Assembly (NCBI RefSeq): GCF_025244745.1
Contig: NZ_CP104213.1
Location: 799,501 to 863,500, forward strand
Direction: 5' to 3'
Length of the DNA stretch: 64,000 nt
DNA from: Deinococcus rubellus
GTDB lineage: Bacteria > Deinococcota > Deinococci > Deinococcales > Deinococcaceae
Within the stretch, counting starts at the first letter, position 1. Each line of letters opens with the position of its first letter. The translations under genes and the position numbers were made by a program. Under the pieces are notes generated by a model. The model worked only from the letters and a program-made list of their open reading frames with translations. It made no database searches and was not told where the DNA came from. Below are positions 9,081 to 19,166 of this stretch, one piece after another.

Positions 9081-10367
9081 TCACTTGACAGCACCCGTCG
9101 CCGCTGGCCCCGGCACGCCCAGCGCTTTCAGGGCCGCGTCCAGGGTGGTGTCGTTGCCGCTCTTGATCAGTGCCTGAATGTCGGTGGGGGCGCTGATATC
9201 CGGCGTGATGTGGTCAGGCAGCGCTGCGCCGGTTTCGTCGAAGGCGCGCAGCATGGTGAGACTCAGAATTCCGTGATCGGGCAGTGGAAAGAAGTTCACG
9301 CCGCTGTTGCCCACCCCCTTGGTCGCCGTGCCGATGACCTTGACGCCGGTTTTCTGGGCAAAGAAGGTGAAGACTTCGGCGCACGAGGCGGTGTTCTCGC
9401 CCACCAGAATCGCTGCCGGGCCGTTCCAGACGTGGCTGGTGTGGTCAATGCGGGCACTCAGGGCCGGGGCCTGCTCGCCGCCCAGGCCGCCGAAACTCCA
9501 GCCACCGCCGCGAAAACGGGCCTGATATACCACCGGCTTGAAGATGCTGGCCGCCGCCACGCACTGATCGAGCCGCCCGCCGCCGTTGTAGCGCAGGTCA
9601 ATGATCAGGTCGTGTGCGCCCGTCGCCTGGGCTTCCTTGATTCTCTCCAAAAACAGCGGCGCGCTGTCGCCTGACAGGAAAGTCGGGAAGTTGATCAGCG
9701 CCACCCCCGGAGCCGGATAACTCAGGCTCGGCTCGTCGCGGGCTTTCATCTCGGTTGGGGTGATGCTCAGGTTCAGAGAAGCTGTGCCGGGGCGCTGGAT
9801 GACGAGGGCCAGCGGCTGGGCGGCACGTTCCAGACGCACGAAGGCCAGCGAATCCACCGCCTGATCCTTGCCCGCGACCTCGCCGTTGACCGACGTGATC
9901 AAATCGTAGAGCTTGACTCCAGCCTGCTCGGCGGGACTGCCTGCCTGCACGCCCACCACCAGCAGGCCTTCCGGCTGCTTGATGACCCGTGCGCCGGTAC
10001 GCGGCACGCTCAGGTCGTTTTGAATCTCCATCAGGCGCTGGGCGGTCTCGGCGTCGCGGACGCTGGTGTGGTCGTCGTGAAAGTGGTCGAACATCTCGGT
10101 CAGCACGGCCCGGCCCGTCTCGAAGCTGCATGCCTCGCCCTCGGGCGCGCAGCGCGTCTGCAACTCGGCGGCGTACTGACTGACCAGGGTGCTGCGGTCC
10201 TCGTCGGACCAGCCGTAATACTCGCTCTGAAACAAATCACTCGCCCGGTTGAACAGCTCGGCGGCGGGACTGGTCTGGGCGGGGCTGGCCTGGGCACTGC
10301 TGAGGAGTGCGGCGCAGAGCACCAGCGTTCCCAGCGCCGCCCGACCCGTCTGATTGAACTTGATCAC
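9081..10367 (-). CDS. Secreted S41-family peptidase with PDZ domain
   Basis: C-terminal-processing-type serine protease (428 aa). A signal peptide covers roughly residues 1-27, ending in AQASPAQTS. A PDZ domain lies around residues 130-210 (GLLVVGVQAGSPAEQAGVKLYDLITSVNG). The S41 core follows, with LIIDLRYNGGGRLDQC and ILVGENTASCAEVFTFFAQ, where the Ser of TASCAE is the likely nucleophile. The frame stays open upstream, but the GTG at 10367 directly precedes the signal peptide and has TAGGCT five bases upstream. It probably cleaves envelope proteins outside the cytoplasmic membrane. Confidence 0.87.
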   Translation of the reverse strand: MIKFNQTGRAALGTLVLCAALLSSAQASPAQTSPAAELFNRASDLFQSEYYGWSDEDRSTLVSQYAAELQTRCAPEGEACSFETGRAVLTEMFDHFHDDHTSVRDAETAQRLMEIQNDLSVPRTGARVIKQPEGLLVVGVQAGSPAEQAGVKLYDLITSVNGEVAGKDQAVDSLAFVRLERAAQPLALVIQRPGTASLNLSITPTEMKARDEPSLSYPAPGVALINFPTFLSGDSAPLFLERIKEAQATGAHDLIIDLRYNGGGRLDQCVAAASIFKPVVYQARFRGGGWSFGGLGGEQAPALSARIDHTSHVWNGPAAILVGENTASCAEVFTFFAQKTGVKVIGTATKGVGNSGVNFFPLPDHGILSLTMLRAFDETGAALPDHITPDISAPTDIQALIKSGNDTTLDAALKALGVPGPAATGAVK

Positions 10368-10372
10368 GCCCC

Positions 10373-10378
10373 AGCCTA
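10373..10378 (-). promoter_or_regulatory. -10 element TAGGCT for the S41 peptidase (leaderless)
   Basis: TAGGCT ends five bases before the GTG at 10367. It supports the short start over the open frame that continues upstream. Confidence 0.45.
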
Positions 10379-10446
10379 GCGCGCCGGGCGCGGGCGCGAG
10401 TGTGAGAGCTGTGCTTGCCCGCCATGTGCATCGACGCGCCCACACC

Positions 10447-11781
10447 CTACTCCACCCGCAGGTAGATGGCCTTGAGATACTCGGCTTCCGTGAAGGTGGC
10501 GTGGTGGTCGGGGGCGTGGCGGGTGGTGCGCAGCTCCTTCCAGGCCCGGCCACTGCGCCGCGCCACCGTCCGCACCGCCTCGAAGAATTCCTCGGCGCTG
10601 ACGTGTGACGAGCACGACGCCGACATCAGCACGCCGCCGGGCCGCAGCCGGTGGATGGCCTGATCGCTGAGGCGGCTGTAGGCGCGGATGGCCCCCTCGC
10701 GCTCGATTTCGCGCCGGGCCAGTGAGGGCGGGTCGAGCACGATCAGATCGAAGGGTTCGCCCGCGCCCGTGTCACCCGGCCCGGTCTCGCCCATCCAGGC
10801 GAACACGTCGGCCTGCACCGGGCGGTGAAAGCAGCGCGCCACGCCGGGCAATTCGCGGTTGAGCGCGAAGTTGCGCTCGCTGCTCTCCAGGGCGTGCCTG
10901 CTGATGTCCACGCTGACCACCTCTGCCGCGCCCGCCCGCGCCGAGGCCAGCGAGAAGCCGCCGGAAAAGGAAAAGGCGTTGAGTACCCGCCGCCCGTCGC
11001 CCTGCTGCACCAGTTTCTCGACCATGCCGCCCACAATCCGGCGGTTCTCCCGCTGATCGAGGAAGAAGCCGGTCTTCTGGCCGCGCACGACGTCGGCCTC
11101 GAACTTGAGGCCGTACTCCTGAAAGATGACCGGGCCGCCGATGGCCCCGCCCAGCAGCACCTGGCCGTCGCTGAAGCCCTGTCCAGCGGCCTGGGTCTGC
11201 ATGTTGCGGCTCATTCTCAGCACCACCCGCAGGTCGGGCCACCCGCCGCGCGCCTCGCCGGGCACCTCGGCAGGGTCACTGCCCGACTCTGAAGCGGTGC
11301 CGAAGCGCCCTTGCAGCAGGTCCAGCAGCAGGTCCAGCAGCAGGTCCAGATGCGGCAGCCAGGCCGCCGTGTAAAGCTTGAGGACCAGCGTGTGGGCGTA
11401 GCGGTCCAGCACCAGGCCCGGCCAGCCGTCGCTCTCGCCGTTGATCAGGCGGTAGCCGTCGGTGCTCTCGCCGAACAGGGCCGCCCGGCGCTGCACCGCG
11501 CTTTCCAGGTGGCGCTTCCACCACAGCCGGTCCAGATTCAGCGGCGACCCGGCGTGCAGCACCCGCACCCGCAGCGGCGAGGACGGATCGTAGAGTCCCA
11601 CCGCCAGAAAGCGGTCCTGCCGGTCATAGATGACGGCCAGTTCTCCGCTCTCGCCCTCGCGGTTTTGCTCGCGCACGCTGCTCTCGTAGACCCAGGGGTG
11701 CCCGCGCCGGATATGCCCCTCGGCGGCAGCGGTCAGGCGCAGGCGCAGGCGCGGGCGTTTGGCGGGGGCGGCGTCGGTCAT
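10447..11781 (-). CDS. Class I SAM-dependent rRNA methyltransferase, RlmI/RlmK-like
   Basis: A 444-residue protein with an N-terminal PUA RNA-binding domain (residues 10-95, including [12 protein letters not shown]) and a C-terminal Rossmann methyltransferase. SAM-binding motif I reads [19 protein letters not shown], the acidic motif II is VVSVDIS and the catalytic loop is [11 protein letters not shown]. Family members make 5-methylcytosine in large-subunit rRNA, and CS in ASCSSHVS fits the usual late cysteine motif. The insert at about residues 142-156 is built from a 12-bp tandem repeat. The start overlaps the end of the FAA-hydrolase gene by four bases. Confidence 0.88.
   Translation of the reverse strand: MTDAAPAKRPRLRLRLTAAAEGHIRRGHPWVYESSVREQNREGESGELAVIYDRQDRFLAVGLYDPSSPLRVRVLHAGSPLNLDRLWWKRHLESAVQRRAALFGESTDGYRLINGESDGWPGLVLDRYAHTLVLKLYTAAWLPHLDLLLDLLLDLLQGRFGTASESGSDPAEVPGEARGGWPDLRVVLRMSRNMQTQAAGQGFSDGQVLLGGAIGGPVIFQEYGLKFEADVVRGQKTGFFLDQRENRRIVGGMVEKLVQQGDGRRVLNAFSFSGGFSLASARAGAAEVVSVDISRHALESSERNFALNRELPGVARCFHRPVQADVFAWMGETGPGDTGAGEPFDLIVLDPPSLARREIEREGAIRAYSRLSDQAIHRLRPGGVLMSASCSSHVSAEEFFEAVRTVARRSGRAWKELRTTRHAPDHHATFTEAEYLKAIYLRVE
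11314..11349 (-). repeat. Three tandem 12-bp units inside the methyltransferase gene
   Basis: Three perfect copies of CAGCAGGTCCAG on the plus strand encode a leucine/aspartate repeat (LLLD units) on the minus strand. The repeat keeps the frame, so copy-number change would alter protein length without a frameshift. Confidence 0.85.
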
Positions 11782-12530
11782 ACGATGTGGGTCGTCAGCG
11801 CGTCGAGGCCGTCAATCTCGACCCTCAAGGTGTCGCCCCGCTCAAGCGGCCCCACGCCCGAGGGCGTGCCGGTCAGCACCACGTCGCCGCGCTCCAGGGT
11901 CACGTAGCGGGTCACGTAGGTCAGAATCTGCACCACGTCGAAGATCATGAAGCTGGTGCGGCTGTCCTGCTTGGTTTCGCCGTTGACGAGCGTGCGGAGC
12001 GTCACGTCCGTCGGGTCGAACTGGGTTTCCAGCGTCGGCCCCAGCGGGCAGAAGCGGTCGGCGGCCTTGGCCCGGAACCACTGCAAATCGGTTTTCTGCT
12101 TGTCGCGGGCCGTCAGGTCGAGGGCGCAGGTGTAGCCCAGGATGGCGGCGGGCACCTCCACCGGCGTCAGGTTTCTGGCCGTCTGGCTGATCACCAGCGC
12201 CAGTTCGCCCTCGAAGTGAAAGTTCTCGGACCACTCGGGATAGCTGACGTTGCCGCTGTTCTCGGCGAGGGTGTTGGCCGCCTTGAGAAACAGGCCCGGC
12301 TCGCGCGGCAGCTCGCCCGTGTCGTTGCCGAGTTCCTTGATGTGGTCGATGTAATTGCGCCCCACACAGACGATCTTGCTGGGTTCGGCGGGAGCCAGCA
12401 CCTGCACACTGCCGAGGAGCGCCGTCTCGCCGCTGACCTCGCCGCCCATGCCCAAGGTGACCTGAATCTGCTCGCCTTCCAGGCGGCCCCAGCGCACGCC
12501 TGCTCCGTCTCTGAACCGAATCAATTTCAT
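11778..12530 (-). CDS. Fumarylacetoacetate hydrolase family protein
   Basis: A 250-residue FAH-fold hydrolase or decarboxylase. Conserved features are [17 protein letters not shown], the metal-binding [17 protein letters not shown] with its two glutamates, [12 protein letters not shown], and the final [19 protein letters not shown]. The family splits C-C bonds in 2,4-dioxo acids such as acylpyruvates and catechol-pathway intermediates. The start is preceded by TACACT at a six-base distance, so it is probably leaderless. The rRNA methyltransferase follows with a four-base overlap, although no functional link is evident. Confidence 0.9.
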   Translation of the reverse strand: MKLIRFRDGAGVRWGRLEGEQIQVTLGMGGEVSGETALLGSVQVLAPAEPSKIVCVGRNYIDHIKELGNDTGELPREPGLFLKAANTLAENSGNVSYPEWSENFHFEGELALVISQTARNLTPVEVPAAILGYTCALDLTARDKQKTDLQWFRAKAADRFCPLGPTLETQFDPTDVTLRTLVNGETKQDSRTSFMIFDVVQILTYVTRYVTLERGDVVLTGTPSGVGPLERGDTLRVEIDGLDALTTHIV

Positions 12531-12536
12531 GGCAAG

Positions 12537-12542
12537 AGTGTA
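12537..12542 (-). promoter_or_regulatory. -10 element TACACT for the FAA-hydrolase gene (leaderless)
   Basis: TACACT ends six bases before the ATG at 12530 and no ribosome binding site is visible. Confidence 0.5.
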
Positions 12543-12649
12543 GCGGGGTCCCGGCGTGATTGGGTTGGGTGTGCTTGAGACCAGCGCCTGAGCTTCTTGG
12601 ATTCAGCTCCGCAGATTTAGCTTTGCCCCGTCCTCACCGGCCCCCGACA

Positions 12650-12655
12650 TACAAT
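12650..12655 (+). promoter_or_regulatory. -10 element TACAAT for the aminotransferase gene (leaderless)
   Basis: TACAAT ends seven bases before the ATG at 12663. The upstream ATG at 12654 lies inside this hexamer, so the later ATG is the better start. Confidence 0.55.
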
Positions 12656-12662
12656 GCTGTTC

Positions 12663-14117
12663 ATGACCTCGCCCTCCATGACTTCCCCCCCGGCCTCCGG
12701 CTTTATTCGCGCCGACGACGTGCTGCAAGGCCGTCTCTCGGACGCCCAGACCGTTTTCCTGGAAAAGCAGTACGGCCACGGCAAGCTGATCCGGTTATTG
12801 GAAGTGGTGGGCGTGGGCGGTCCCTTCAAGGTGATGTCACCCTGGGAACTCGAAGACGCACGCGGGCAGCAGATCATCAACGCTTCGGGCTACGCCGCGC
12901 TGCCGTTCGGCGACAACCCACCGGAGCTGAACACCTTCCTGCGGGAAGTGCTGGAAAAAACCGATCAGGTGATGTTCGGCCAGCAGTCGATCACGACCTG
13001 GCGGGCGGCGCTGGAAACCAATCTGGTGCGGCTGCTGGCCCGCGAGAGTCACGACCACCACGACTCGCGCGTTTTCTTTTCCAACAGCGGCACCGAGGCC
13101 GTCGAGGCGGCCATCAAATTTGCCCAGGCGGCCCGTCCCAAGGCCAAATACCTGATCAACTTCACCCGCGCCTACCACGGCAAGACACTGGGATCGCTGG
13201 CGATCACGCCCAATCCCAACCTCCAGGGGCCATTTCGCAACATCCTCAACCCGGCGGTGATCACCCTGCCGTTCGGGGACACCGAGGCCGTCGAGCGGGC
13301 CATCAAGCGGGTCGGCGATCAGGTCATCGCGGTGATTCTGGAGCCGATTCTGGGCGAGGCGGGCGTGCGCCTTCCGCCGCCGGGATTTCTCAAGCGGGTG
13401 GGCGAGGTCTGCCGTGCGGCGGGCGTGCTGGTCATCGCCGACGAGATTCAGACCGGGCTGGGCCGCACCGGGCACTGGTTCGAGAGTGTGGCGCAGGGCC
13501 TGGTCCCCGACATCCTGACCCTGGCCAAGCCGCTGGGCGGCGGCATGTTGCCGGTGGGCGCGACCATCGTGCGCCACGAGATCTACAAGCCGCTCCTGGG
13601 CAGCGTCGAGACCGTCAAGCGCCACTCCAACACTTTCGGCGGCAACTCGCTGGCGATGGCGGTGGGCCTCAAAAGCCTGGAGCTGCTGATGGACCACGAC
13701 TACCCGGCCCGCTCACGGGCGATGGGTGAGCGCGGCCTGAAGCGCCTCACGGCCTTGCAGCGTCAGCACCCCGGCCTCCTTGAGGACGTGCGCGGCGCGG
13801 GCATGCTGTTTGCCATGAACTTCCGGCCTGTTGCCAAGTTGCCCTTCTCCGCCCAGGGCGCGCTGATCTCGGAAGTCACCGGGATGCTGGCACTGGTGGC
13901 TTTTTACCGCCGGGGCGTGCTGCTCAACTTCTCGCTCAATGCTGCGCGCACCATGCGCCTGACCCCGGCCATGAACATGCCGGATGAGCTGTTTGACCGG
14001 ATGTTTAGTCAAGTGGAGGCTGCCGCCGCCGAGTATCCCAGCAGCTTCGCGCTGGCGCAGAAGTACGGCCTGCCGGAACTCCTGGCGCTGGGCAAGGCCG
14101 CTTTTCTGGAACCGTGA
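12663..14117 (+). CDS. Class III pyridoxal-phosphate aminotransferase
   Basis: A 484-residue enzyme of the acetylornithine, 4-aminobutyrate and putrescine aminotransferase group. The PLP site is clear: the glycine-rich FFSNSGTEAVEAAIKFA, then FTRAYHGKTLGSLAITPN, the aspartate motif VIADEIQTGLGRTG and the Schiff-base lysine in ILTLAKPLGGGMLPVGA. HSNTFGGNSLAMAVG follows. The length and a C-terminal AEYPSSFALAQKYG tail put it nearer the putrescine/GABA type than ArgD, but the substrate cannot be fixed. No amine-catabolism partner lies nearby; the divergent neighbour is an FAA hydrolase. Confidence 0.85.
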   Translation: MTSPSMTSPPASGFIRADDVLQGRLSDAQTVFLEKQYGHGKLIRLLEVVGVGGPFKVMSPWELEDARGQQIINASGYAALPFGDNPPELNTFLREVLEKTDQVMFGQQSITTWRAALETNLVRLLARESHDHHDSRVFFSNSGTEAVEAAIKFAQAARPKAKYLINFTRAYHGKTLGSLAITPNPNLQGPFRNILNPAVITLPFGDTEAVERAIKRVGDQVIAVILEPILGEAGVRLPPPGFLKRVGEVCRAAGVLVIADEIQTGLGRTGHWFESVAQGLVPDILTLAKPLGGGMLPVGATIVRHEIYKPLLGSVETVKRHSNTFGGNSLAMAVGLKSLELLMDHDYPARSRAMGERGLKRLTALQRQHPGLLEDVRGAGMLFAMNFRPVAKLPFSAQGALISEVTGMLALVAFYRRGVLLNFSLNAARTMRLTPAMNMPDELFDRMFSQVEAAAAEYPSSFALAQKYGLPELLALGKAAFLEP

Positions 14118-14200
14118 GGCAAGTGGTGCTGAAGACAGCTTCGGCAGCGTTCCCTGGCGCGTAACAGAATCTGCTGGGTGGCCCGACGCGGAGCGGGTGA

Positions 14201-14206
14201 TAGACT
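14201..14206 (+). promoter_or_regulatory. -10 element TAGACT for citrate synthase
   Basis: TAGACT ends nine bases before the ATG at 14216. Spacing is slightly longer than in the other leaderless genes here, so a very short leader is also possible. Confidence 0.4.
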
Positions 14207-14215
14207 GACGCCAAC

Positions 14216-15349
<1,134 letters not shown>

Positions 15350-15367
15350 CCAACAGCGCACTGGGAT

Positions 15368-15404
15368 GGGCCGCCAGCAACCCGACGCTGGCGGCCCTCT
15401 TCTT
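15368..15404 (+). terminator. Intrinsic terminator after citrate synthase
   Basis: An 11-bp stem GGGCCGCCAGC/GCTGGCGGCCC with an eight-base loop is followed by TCTTCTTT. It separates gltA from the convergent CAP-domain gene. Confidence 0.85.
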
Positions 15405-15419
15405 TGGGTCTTCCAGCGT

Positions 15420-16421
15420 TTAGCGCGGTGTGCCGAAGTCCTGCACCCAGTATTTGCCGTAAGTGCCGCCCTCAGCGTAGCCCACGCCAAGTTCCTTGAG
15501 CGAGGCGTTGAGGATGTTCTTGCAGTGGCCGGTGCTGGCAATCCAGCTGGCGACGACCTCGGCGGGTGTCTGCTGCCCGGCGGCGATGTTCTCGGCCAGA
15601 GAGCGCCAGAGATAGCCTGCTGCCGTGATGCGCTGATCGAAGGTGCGCCCATCAGGGTTGGTGTGATCGAAAAAGTTCCTGGCGGCCATGTCGGCGGCGT
15701 GGGCCTGGGCCGAGGTCGCCAGCAGCGCGTTCCAGCTCAGCGCCGGGGCCGGGGCGTAGGCCACGCCGCCGCAACTGCCGCCCTGGGCGCGCGCCTGGTT
15801 GGTAAGCCGCAGTACCTCCGCCGCGAAGCCGCTGCTGGCGACGGGCTGGGGGGTGGGAACGGGCATAGGTGTTGGGGTTGGTAGCGGTGTCGGTATGGGC
15901 ACAGGCGTTGGAATAGGTGTAGGAGTCGGTGCGGGGATGGGAGCTGGGGCTTGTGTAGGTGCGGGCGCAGGCAGGTTTACGGAAGCGGGGGGCGACGGGT
16001 CGGCCTGAACCTCCACACTCAGGGCAAGGCTCCGCTCCGGGTGGGCCGTGTCGGTGATCTGCACACGGACCTGGCCCGCCTTGTGGGCGCTCAGTACGCC
16101 GCTTTCCGTCACCGAAACGATGCCCACGTCGCTGCTCTGCCACGTCAGGCGGCCTGAGGCTGGCACCTGGCCGCCCATCGTGGGCGTCAGCTGGCGGCTC
16201 TCGCCCACGTGCAGGCTCAGCGACGTGGGCAGGCTGGTGGTGTCGAGGTTTGGGTCAGGAGTGGCGGGCGCTGAGGTAATGGGTGCGGGCGCTGGGGCCG
16301 CGTCGTGCTTGCCCGGCAGGTCACCGGAACTGGGCAGCGTGAGATTCTGTGATCCGCAGGCGTTCAGCAGGAGTGCTGCCGTTGCCAGTAGACAGGTCCG
16401 TTTTAAAGCGTTCACCGACAT
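15420..16421 (-). CDS. Secreted CAP (SCP/PR1)-domain lipoprotein with Ig-like domain and Pro-Thr linker
   Basis: A 333-residue exported protein. The N-terminus has a lipoprotein signal ending in LLLNACGSQ, so it is probably lipidated at that cysteine. Residues about 60-145 form a bacterial Ig-like (Big_2) domain ([27 protein letters not shown]). A linker of about 45 residues rich in Pro, Ala and Thr ([15 protein letters not shown]) leads to the C-terminal CAP domain. This contains [44 protein letters not shown] and GHCKNILN. Such proteins sit on the cell surface; their biochemical role in bacteria is mostly unknown. Confidence 0.88.
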   Translation of the reverse strand: MSVNALKRTCLLATAALLLNACGSQNLTLPSSGDLPGKHDAAPAPAPITSAPATPDPNLDTTSLPTSLSLHVGESRQLTPTMGGQVPASGRLTWQSSDVGIVSVTESGVLSAHKAGQVRVQITDTAHPERSLALSVEVQADPSPPASVNLPAPAPTQAPAPIPAPTPTPIPTPVPIPTPLPTPTPMPVPTPQPVASSGFAAEVLRLTNQARAQGGSCGGVAYAPAPALSWNALLATSAQAHAADMAARNFFDHTNPDGRTFDQRITAAGYLWRSLAENIAAGQQTPAEVVASWIASTGHCKNILNASLKELGVGYAEGGTYGKYWVQDFGTPR

Positions 16422-16725
16422 ACGCTATTTAAGCATCTAGAAACTTTCAGAGCCATGACAACCACCCCAGAAAAATCTGACTTTGGGCGATCATTAAAAT
16501 TAGTCTGACAGATTTCTAACAGATTGACTGTTGGAAGAGGAGAAATCGGTTTTTTCTTTCAAGGGATTTGAACTCGATCCGCAGTGTGACCTGCGCCCTT
16601 TAGAGTCTGGAAGGGTGCGTCCAGTTTATTGGGTTTGGTGTGTCACAGCACACTAAAATCGGCGGACGTGTGAGTAAGAGATGCACTGTCGCGCCAGATT
16701 TTTGTGGGTGTTTCGTTGATGTTCT
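16422..16725. other. AT-richer intergenic stretch without a gene
   Basis: About 304 bases, visibly lower in GC than the surroundings, between the CAP-protein start and the end of the next minus-strand gene. On the minus strand TTAAAT lies five bases before the CAP start. A run of six T at about 16550 has no stem I could find. No open frame with convincing codon use is present. Confidence 0.5.
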
Positions 16726-17178
16726 TCAGGCCTTGAGGCCGTTGCTGCCCTGTAAGGTGCGCTCCACCGTCTCGGTAACCTCAGTCTCGAAGCGGTGCAG
16801 GTGCTCGCGCAGGCGGCTCAGTTCCACGCCGTCGAGGTCGGGCAGCCACAACACGCTGCGGCCCAGCACGGCGAAGGCCACCTTGTCCTCGTCGTCCTCG
16901 TCCTCGACGGGATCGAGCATCAGGGTGCCGTAATCGAGGCCTTGGTTCATCAGGTTCATGCCCATCAGGACCTCGGCGATGGCGTCTTCCTCGACGTAGA
17001 GATCGAGGTCGAGGTGCAGTCTCACCAGCACACCGCCCTGCTCGTCGGCCTCGGCATAGAGGGTCACCCTTGAATCGCCGTCTTGCACCAGCGCGCCGTC
17101 GTCCATCATCTCCACGCTCAGCCCGCTGCCCTTCAGGGACGCCACGATGCGGTGCAGCTCAGTCAAGTTGCGGGTCAT
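16726..17178 (-). CDS. Acidic protein of unknown function, possibly YbjN/DUF2170-like
   Basis: A 150-residue, strongly acidic cytoplasmic protein. It starts with an LTELHRIVASLKGSGLSVEMMDDGALV segment, followed by strands such as VLVRLHLDLDLYVEEDAI and NLMNQGLDYGTLML, and an acidic run EDEDDEDK. The pattern (short helix, paired strands, then ALL helix) recalls YbjN or DUF2170 (YjfI) proteins, but I could not confirm it. TATACT seven bases upstream of the start suggests a leaderless transcript. In other bacteria YjfI-type genes sit in envelope-stress operons; no such neighbours are present here. Confidence 0.6.
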   Translation of the reverse strand: MTRNLTELHRIVASLKGSGLSVEMMDDGALVQDGDSRVTLYAEADEQGGVLVRLHLDLDLYVEEDAIAEVLMGMNLMNQGLDYGTLMLDPVEDEDDEDKVAFAVLGRSVLWLPDLDGVELSRLREHLHRFETEVTETVERTLQGSNGLKA

Positions 17179-17185
17179 GGCGCGG

Positions 17186-17191
17186 AGTATA
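17186..17191 (-). promoter_or_regulatory. -10 element TATACT (leaderless) for the acidic protein gene
   Basis: TATACT ends seven bases before the ATG at 17178, and no Shine-Dalgarno is seen. Confidence 0.55.
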
Positions 17192-17270
17192 GCGCCTGAC
17201 TTGCAGTGCGATTGGGCGCGTGAAAACCGTTCAGCAAGGGTCTTCGCGCTGCCTTTTTTGAGGGCGGGGT

Positions 17271-18104
17271 TCAGTCGTTGCTGCTCCCCGATTGGCTGCC
17301 CTGCGCTGCGTCCTTGGCAGGTCTCAGGGCCGACACCGGCACGCCCTGCATATAGCCTGCGCCCGCCTCACCCAGCACGTCCACGCTGGCCGTCAGCGGA
17401 TGAAGCTTGACCACCTTGCCGCAGGCCCCCGACTCGGTGTGGCACACGCGGGCATTCTTGCGCGGCAACTCCTTGAGCAGTTCGACATACTGGGTGTGTT
17501 CGTACTGGAGGCAGCACAGCAGGCGGCCACACGGCCCGCTGAGTTTTTCGGGATTGAGCGGCAACTGCTGGTCGCGGGCCATGCGGATGCTGACCGGGGC
17601 GAATTCCTGAAGATGGTTAGATGAGCAGTTCTCGCGCCCGCAGGCCCCCAGCGCGCCGATGATCTGGGCCTGCTCGCGTGGGCCGATGGCGACGAAGTTG
17701 ACCCTGGCGCGGGTCTGATCGCGCATGTCCTGAATCAGCGGGCCGAGTTCGAGCCGCTCCTCGGCGCTGTAACTGACCGTCACCAGCGCGCCGTCGAGGG
17801 TAAATTCGACGGCCACCACCTTGACCGGCAGCTTGCGGTCACGGGCGCGGGCGCGCAGCAACCACTTGAGGTCCTCGCCCTCTTTTTCCAGCCGCTGCCA
17901 GTCGGCCAGGTCTGCTGGGCCAGCGGCGCGCAGGATCATGCCGTAGCGCCCGCTGCCTTCCGGTTCGGCCTCGCCGCGCACGGTCGCGACCTCGGGGCCG
18001 CGTTTGCCCTGCACCACCACCCGGTCGCCCACCACATGAACTTCTTCGGTGAGCATCGGGTGGAGCTTGGGGCTGCGTTCAAAACGAATCGGCTGAATCC
18101 ACAC
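17271..18104 (-). CDS. PSP1 domain protein, YaaT/RicT family
   Basis: A 277-residue PSP1-domain protein. Key features are the start [17 protein letters not shown], the basic linker [49 protein letters not shown] and the cysteine cluster GACGRENC with [14 protein letters not shown]. In Bacillus subtilis the RicT (YaaT) protein works with RicA and RicF to promote RNase Y processing and holds Fe-S clusters through such cysteines. The frame is open far upstream, but family alignment points to the GTG at 18104. The C-terminal tail is polar and probably disordered. Confidence 0.85.
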   Translation of the reverse strand: MWIQPIRFERSPKLHPMLTEEVHVVGDRVVVQGKRGPEVATVRGEAEPEGSGRYGMILRAAGPADLADWQRLEKEGEDLKWLLRARARDRKLPVKVVAVEFTLDGALVTVSYSAEERLELGPLIQDMRDQTRARVNFVAIGPREQAQIIGALGACGRENCSSNHLQEFAPVSIRMARDQQLPLNPEKLSGPCGRLLCCLQYEHTQYVELLKELPRKNARVCHTESGACGKVVKLHPLTASVDVLGEAGAGYMQGVPVSALRPAKDAAQGSQSGSSND

Positions 18105-18179
18105 GTTGCACTCAAGATGGCACGGTTGGGCGGCGGGCGTGGGGGGGCGGGTCACGAAAGAGGCCGCAGGGCCGGGGCG

Positions 18180-18185
18180 TAGACT
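18180..18185 (+). promoter_or_regulatory. -10 element TAGACT for tryptophan dioxygenase
   Basis: TAGACT would start transcription near 18192, leaving a leader of about 85 bases. The leader holds a GGAGAG/CTCTCC hairpin (18223-18243) and two copies of a GCAACGC(GC)CGA motif. The gene also has its own Shine-Dalgarno, unlike many neighbours. Confidence 0.4.
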
Positions 18186-18275
18186 GAATTTCAAACGCTG
18201 GCAACGCCGAACCAAACCTGACGGAGAGACAATGGTGCTCTCCAGCAACGCGCCGAGAACTTCTGGAGACTCCCC

Positions 18276-19136
18276 ATGCCCGATGCAAACCCTGACCAAC
18301 CCGACCCCGCCAACCCCGACTCGCCCGAACGCGCCTACAGCGACTTTACCCGCAGCCTGAATTACGGTGATTACCTGCGAATCGACACCCTGATGAGCGC
18401 CCACCAGCCGGTGACGCAGGCGCACGACGAGCACCTGTTTATCGCGGTGCATCACGTCTCGGAAGTCTGGCTCAACCTGATCGTGCAGGAGTTGCGGGCG
18501 GCCATGACGCTGCTCTCTGCTGGCGTGACCGACACGCCGCTGAAGATGCTCAGCCGGGTGGTGCGGGCCCAGGAGCAGATGACCAACGCCTGGGAAGTTC
18601 TCAAAACCATGACGCCCGCCGATTACCTGCAGTTTCGCAGCGCGTTCGGGCGGGCGTCGGGTTTTCAGTCGGCCCAGTACCGGATGATGGAATTTTTGCT
18701 GGGCAACCGCAACGCCATGCTGCTGCGCCCGCACCAGCACCGCCCCGACTTGTACGGTCCGCTGGAAGCTGTCCTGAACGCGCCGAGCTTGTATGATCTG
18801 GCCCTGCGCCTGCTCTCGGAGCGTGGGCTGGACATTCCGCCGAGCGTGCTGGAGCGCGACTTTGCCCAGCCTTACATTCAAGATGAAGCGGTGCTGGCTG
18901 CCTGGCTGACCGTTTACCGCGACCCTGAGCGTTACTGGGACGTGTATGAACTGGCTGAGAAGCTGATTGACGTGGAAGACAACTTCCGGCGCTGGCGATT
19001 TAACCACCTGACCACCGTGGAGCGCACCATCGGCTTCAAGACCGGCAGCGGCGGCACCAGCGGTGCGGGTTACCTGAGAAAAGCGCTGGATACGGTGCTG
19101 TTTCCTGAGCTGTGGCAGGTGCGAACGGAGCTGTAG
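18276..19136 (+). CDS. kynA: Tryptophan 2,3-dioxygenase
   Basis: Haem enzyme (286 aa) that opens the indole ring of L-tryptophan with O2 to give N-formylkynurenine, the first step of the kynurenine pathway. Diagnostic stretches are [35 protein letters not shown] with the distal histidine, [25 protein letters not shown], and the C-terminal [30 protein letters not shown], which carries the proximal haem histidine. GGAGA lies six bases before the ATG. A proline-rich N-terminal extension of about 25 residues is unusual. No other kynurenine gene is in the window. Confidence 0.93.
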   Translation: MPDANPDQPDPANPDSPERAYSDFTRSLNYGDYLRIDTLMSAHQPVTQAHDEHLFIAVHHVSEVWLNLIVQELRAAMTLLSAGVTDTPLKMLSRVVRAQEQMTNAWEVLKTMTPADYLQFRSAFGRASGFQSAQYRMMEFLLGNRNAMLLRPHQHRPDLYGPLEAVLNAPSLYDLALRLLSERGLDIPPSVLERDFAQPYIQDEAVLAAWLTVYRDPERYWDVYELAEKLIDVEDNFRRWRFNHLTTVERTIGFKTGSGGTSGAGYLRKALDTVLFPELWQVRTEL

Positions 19137-19166
19137 GCGGGTTCAGATAGGTAGGGCGCTGCATGC

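Noticed and set aside
15850..15975. CRISPR-like or satellite repeat
   Set aside because: The periodic sequence encodes the Pro/Thr/Ala linker of the CAP-domain protein; units are irregular and in frame.
17271..19007. Extension of the PSP1 protein to 578 residues
   Set aside because: The upstream 300 codons are antisense to tryptophan dioxygenase; the family start fits GTG 18104.
18276..19136. Glycine-riboswitch-like motif in the kynA leader
   Set aside because: Some GGAGAG and GCCGA fragments are present, but their order and spacing do not match the glycine aptamer.
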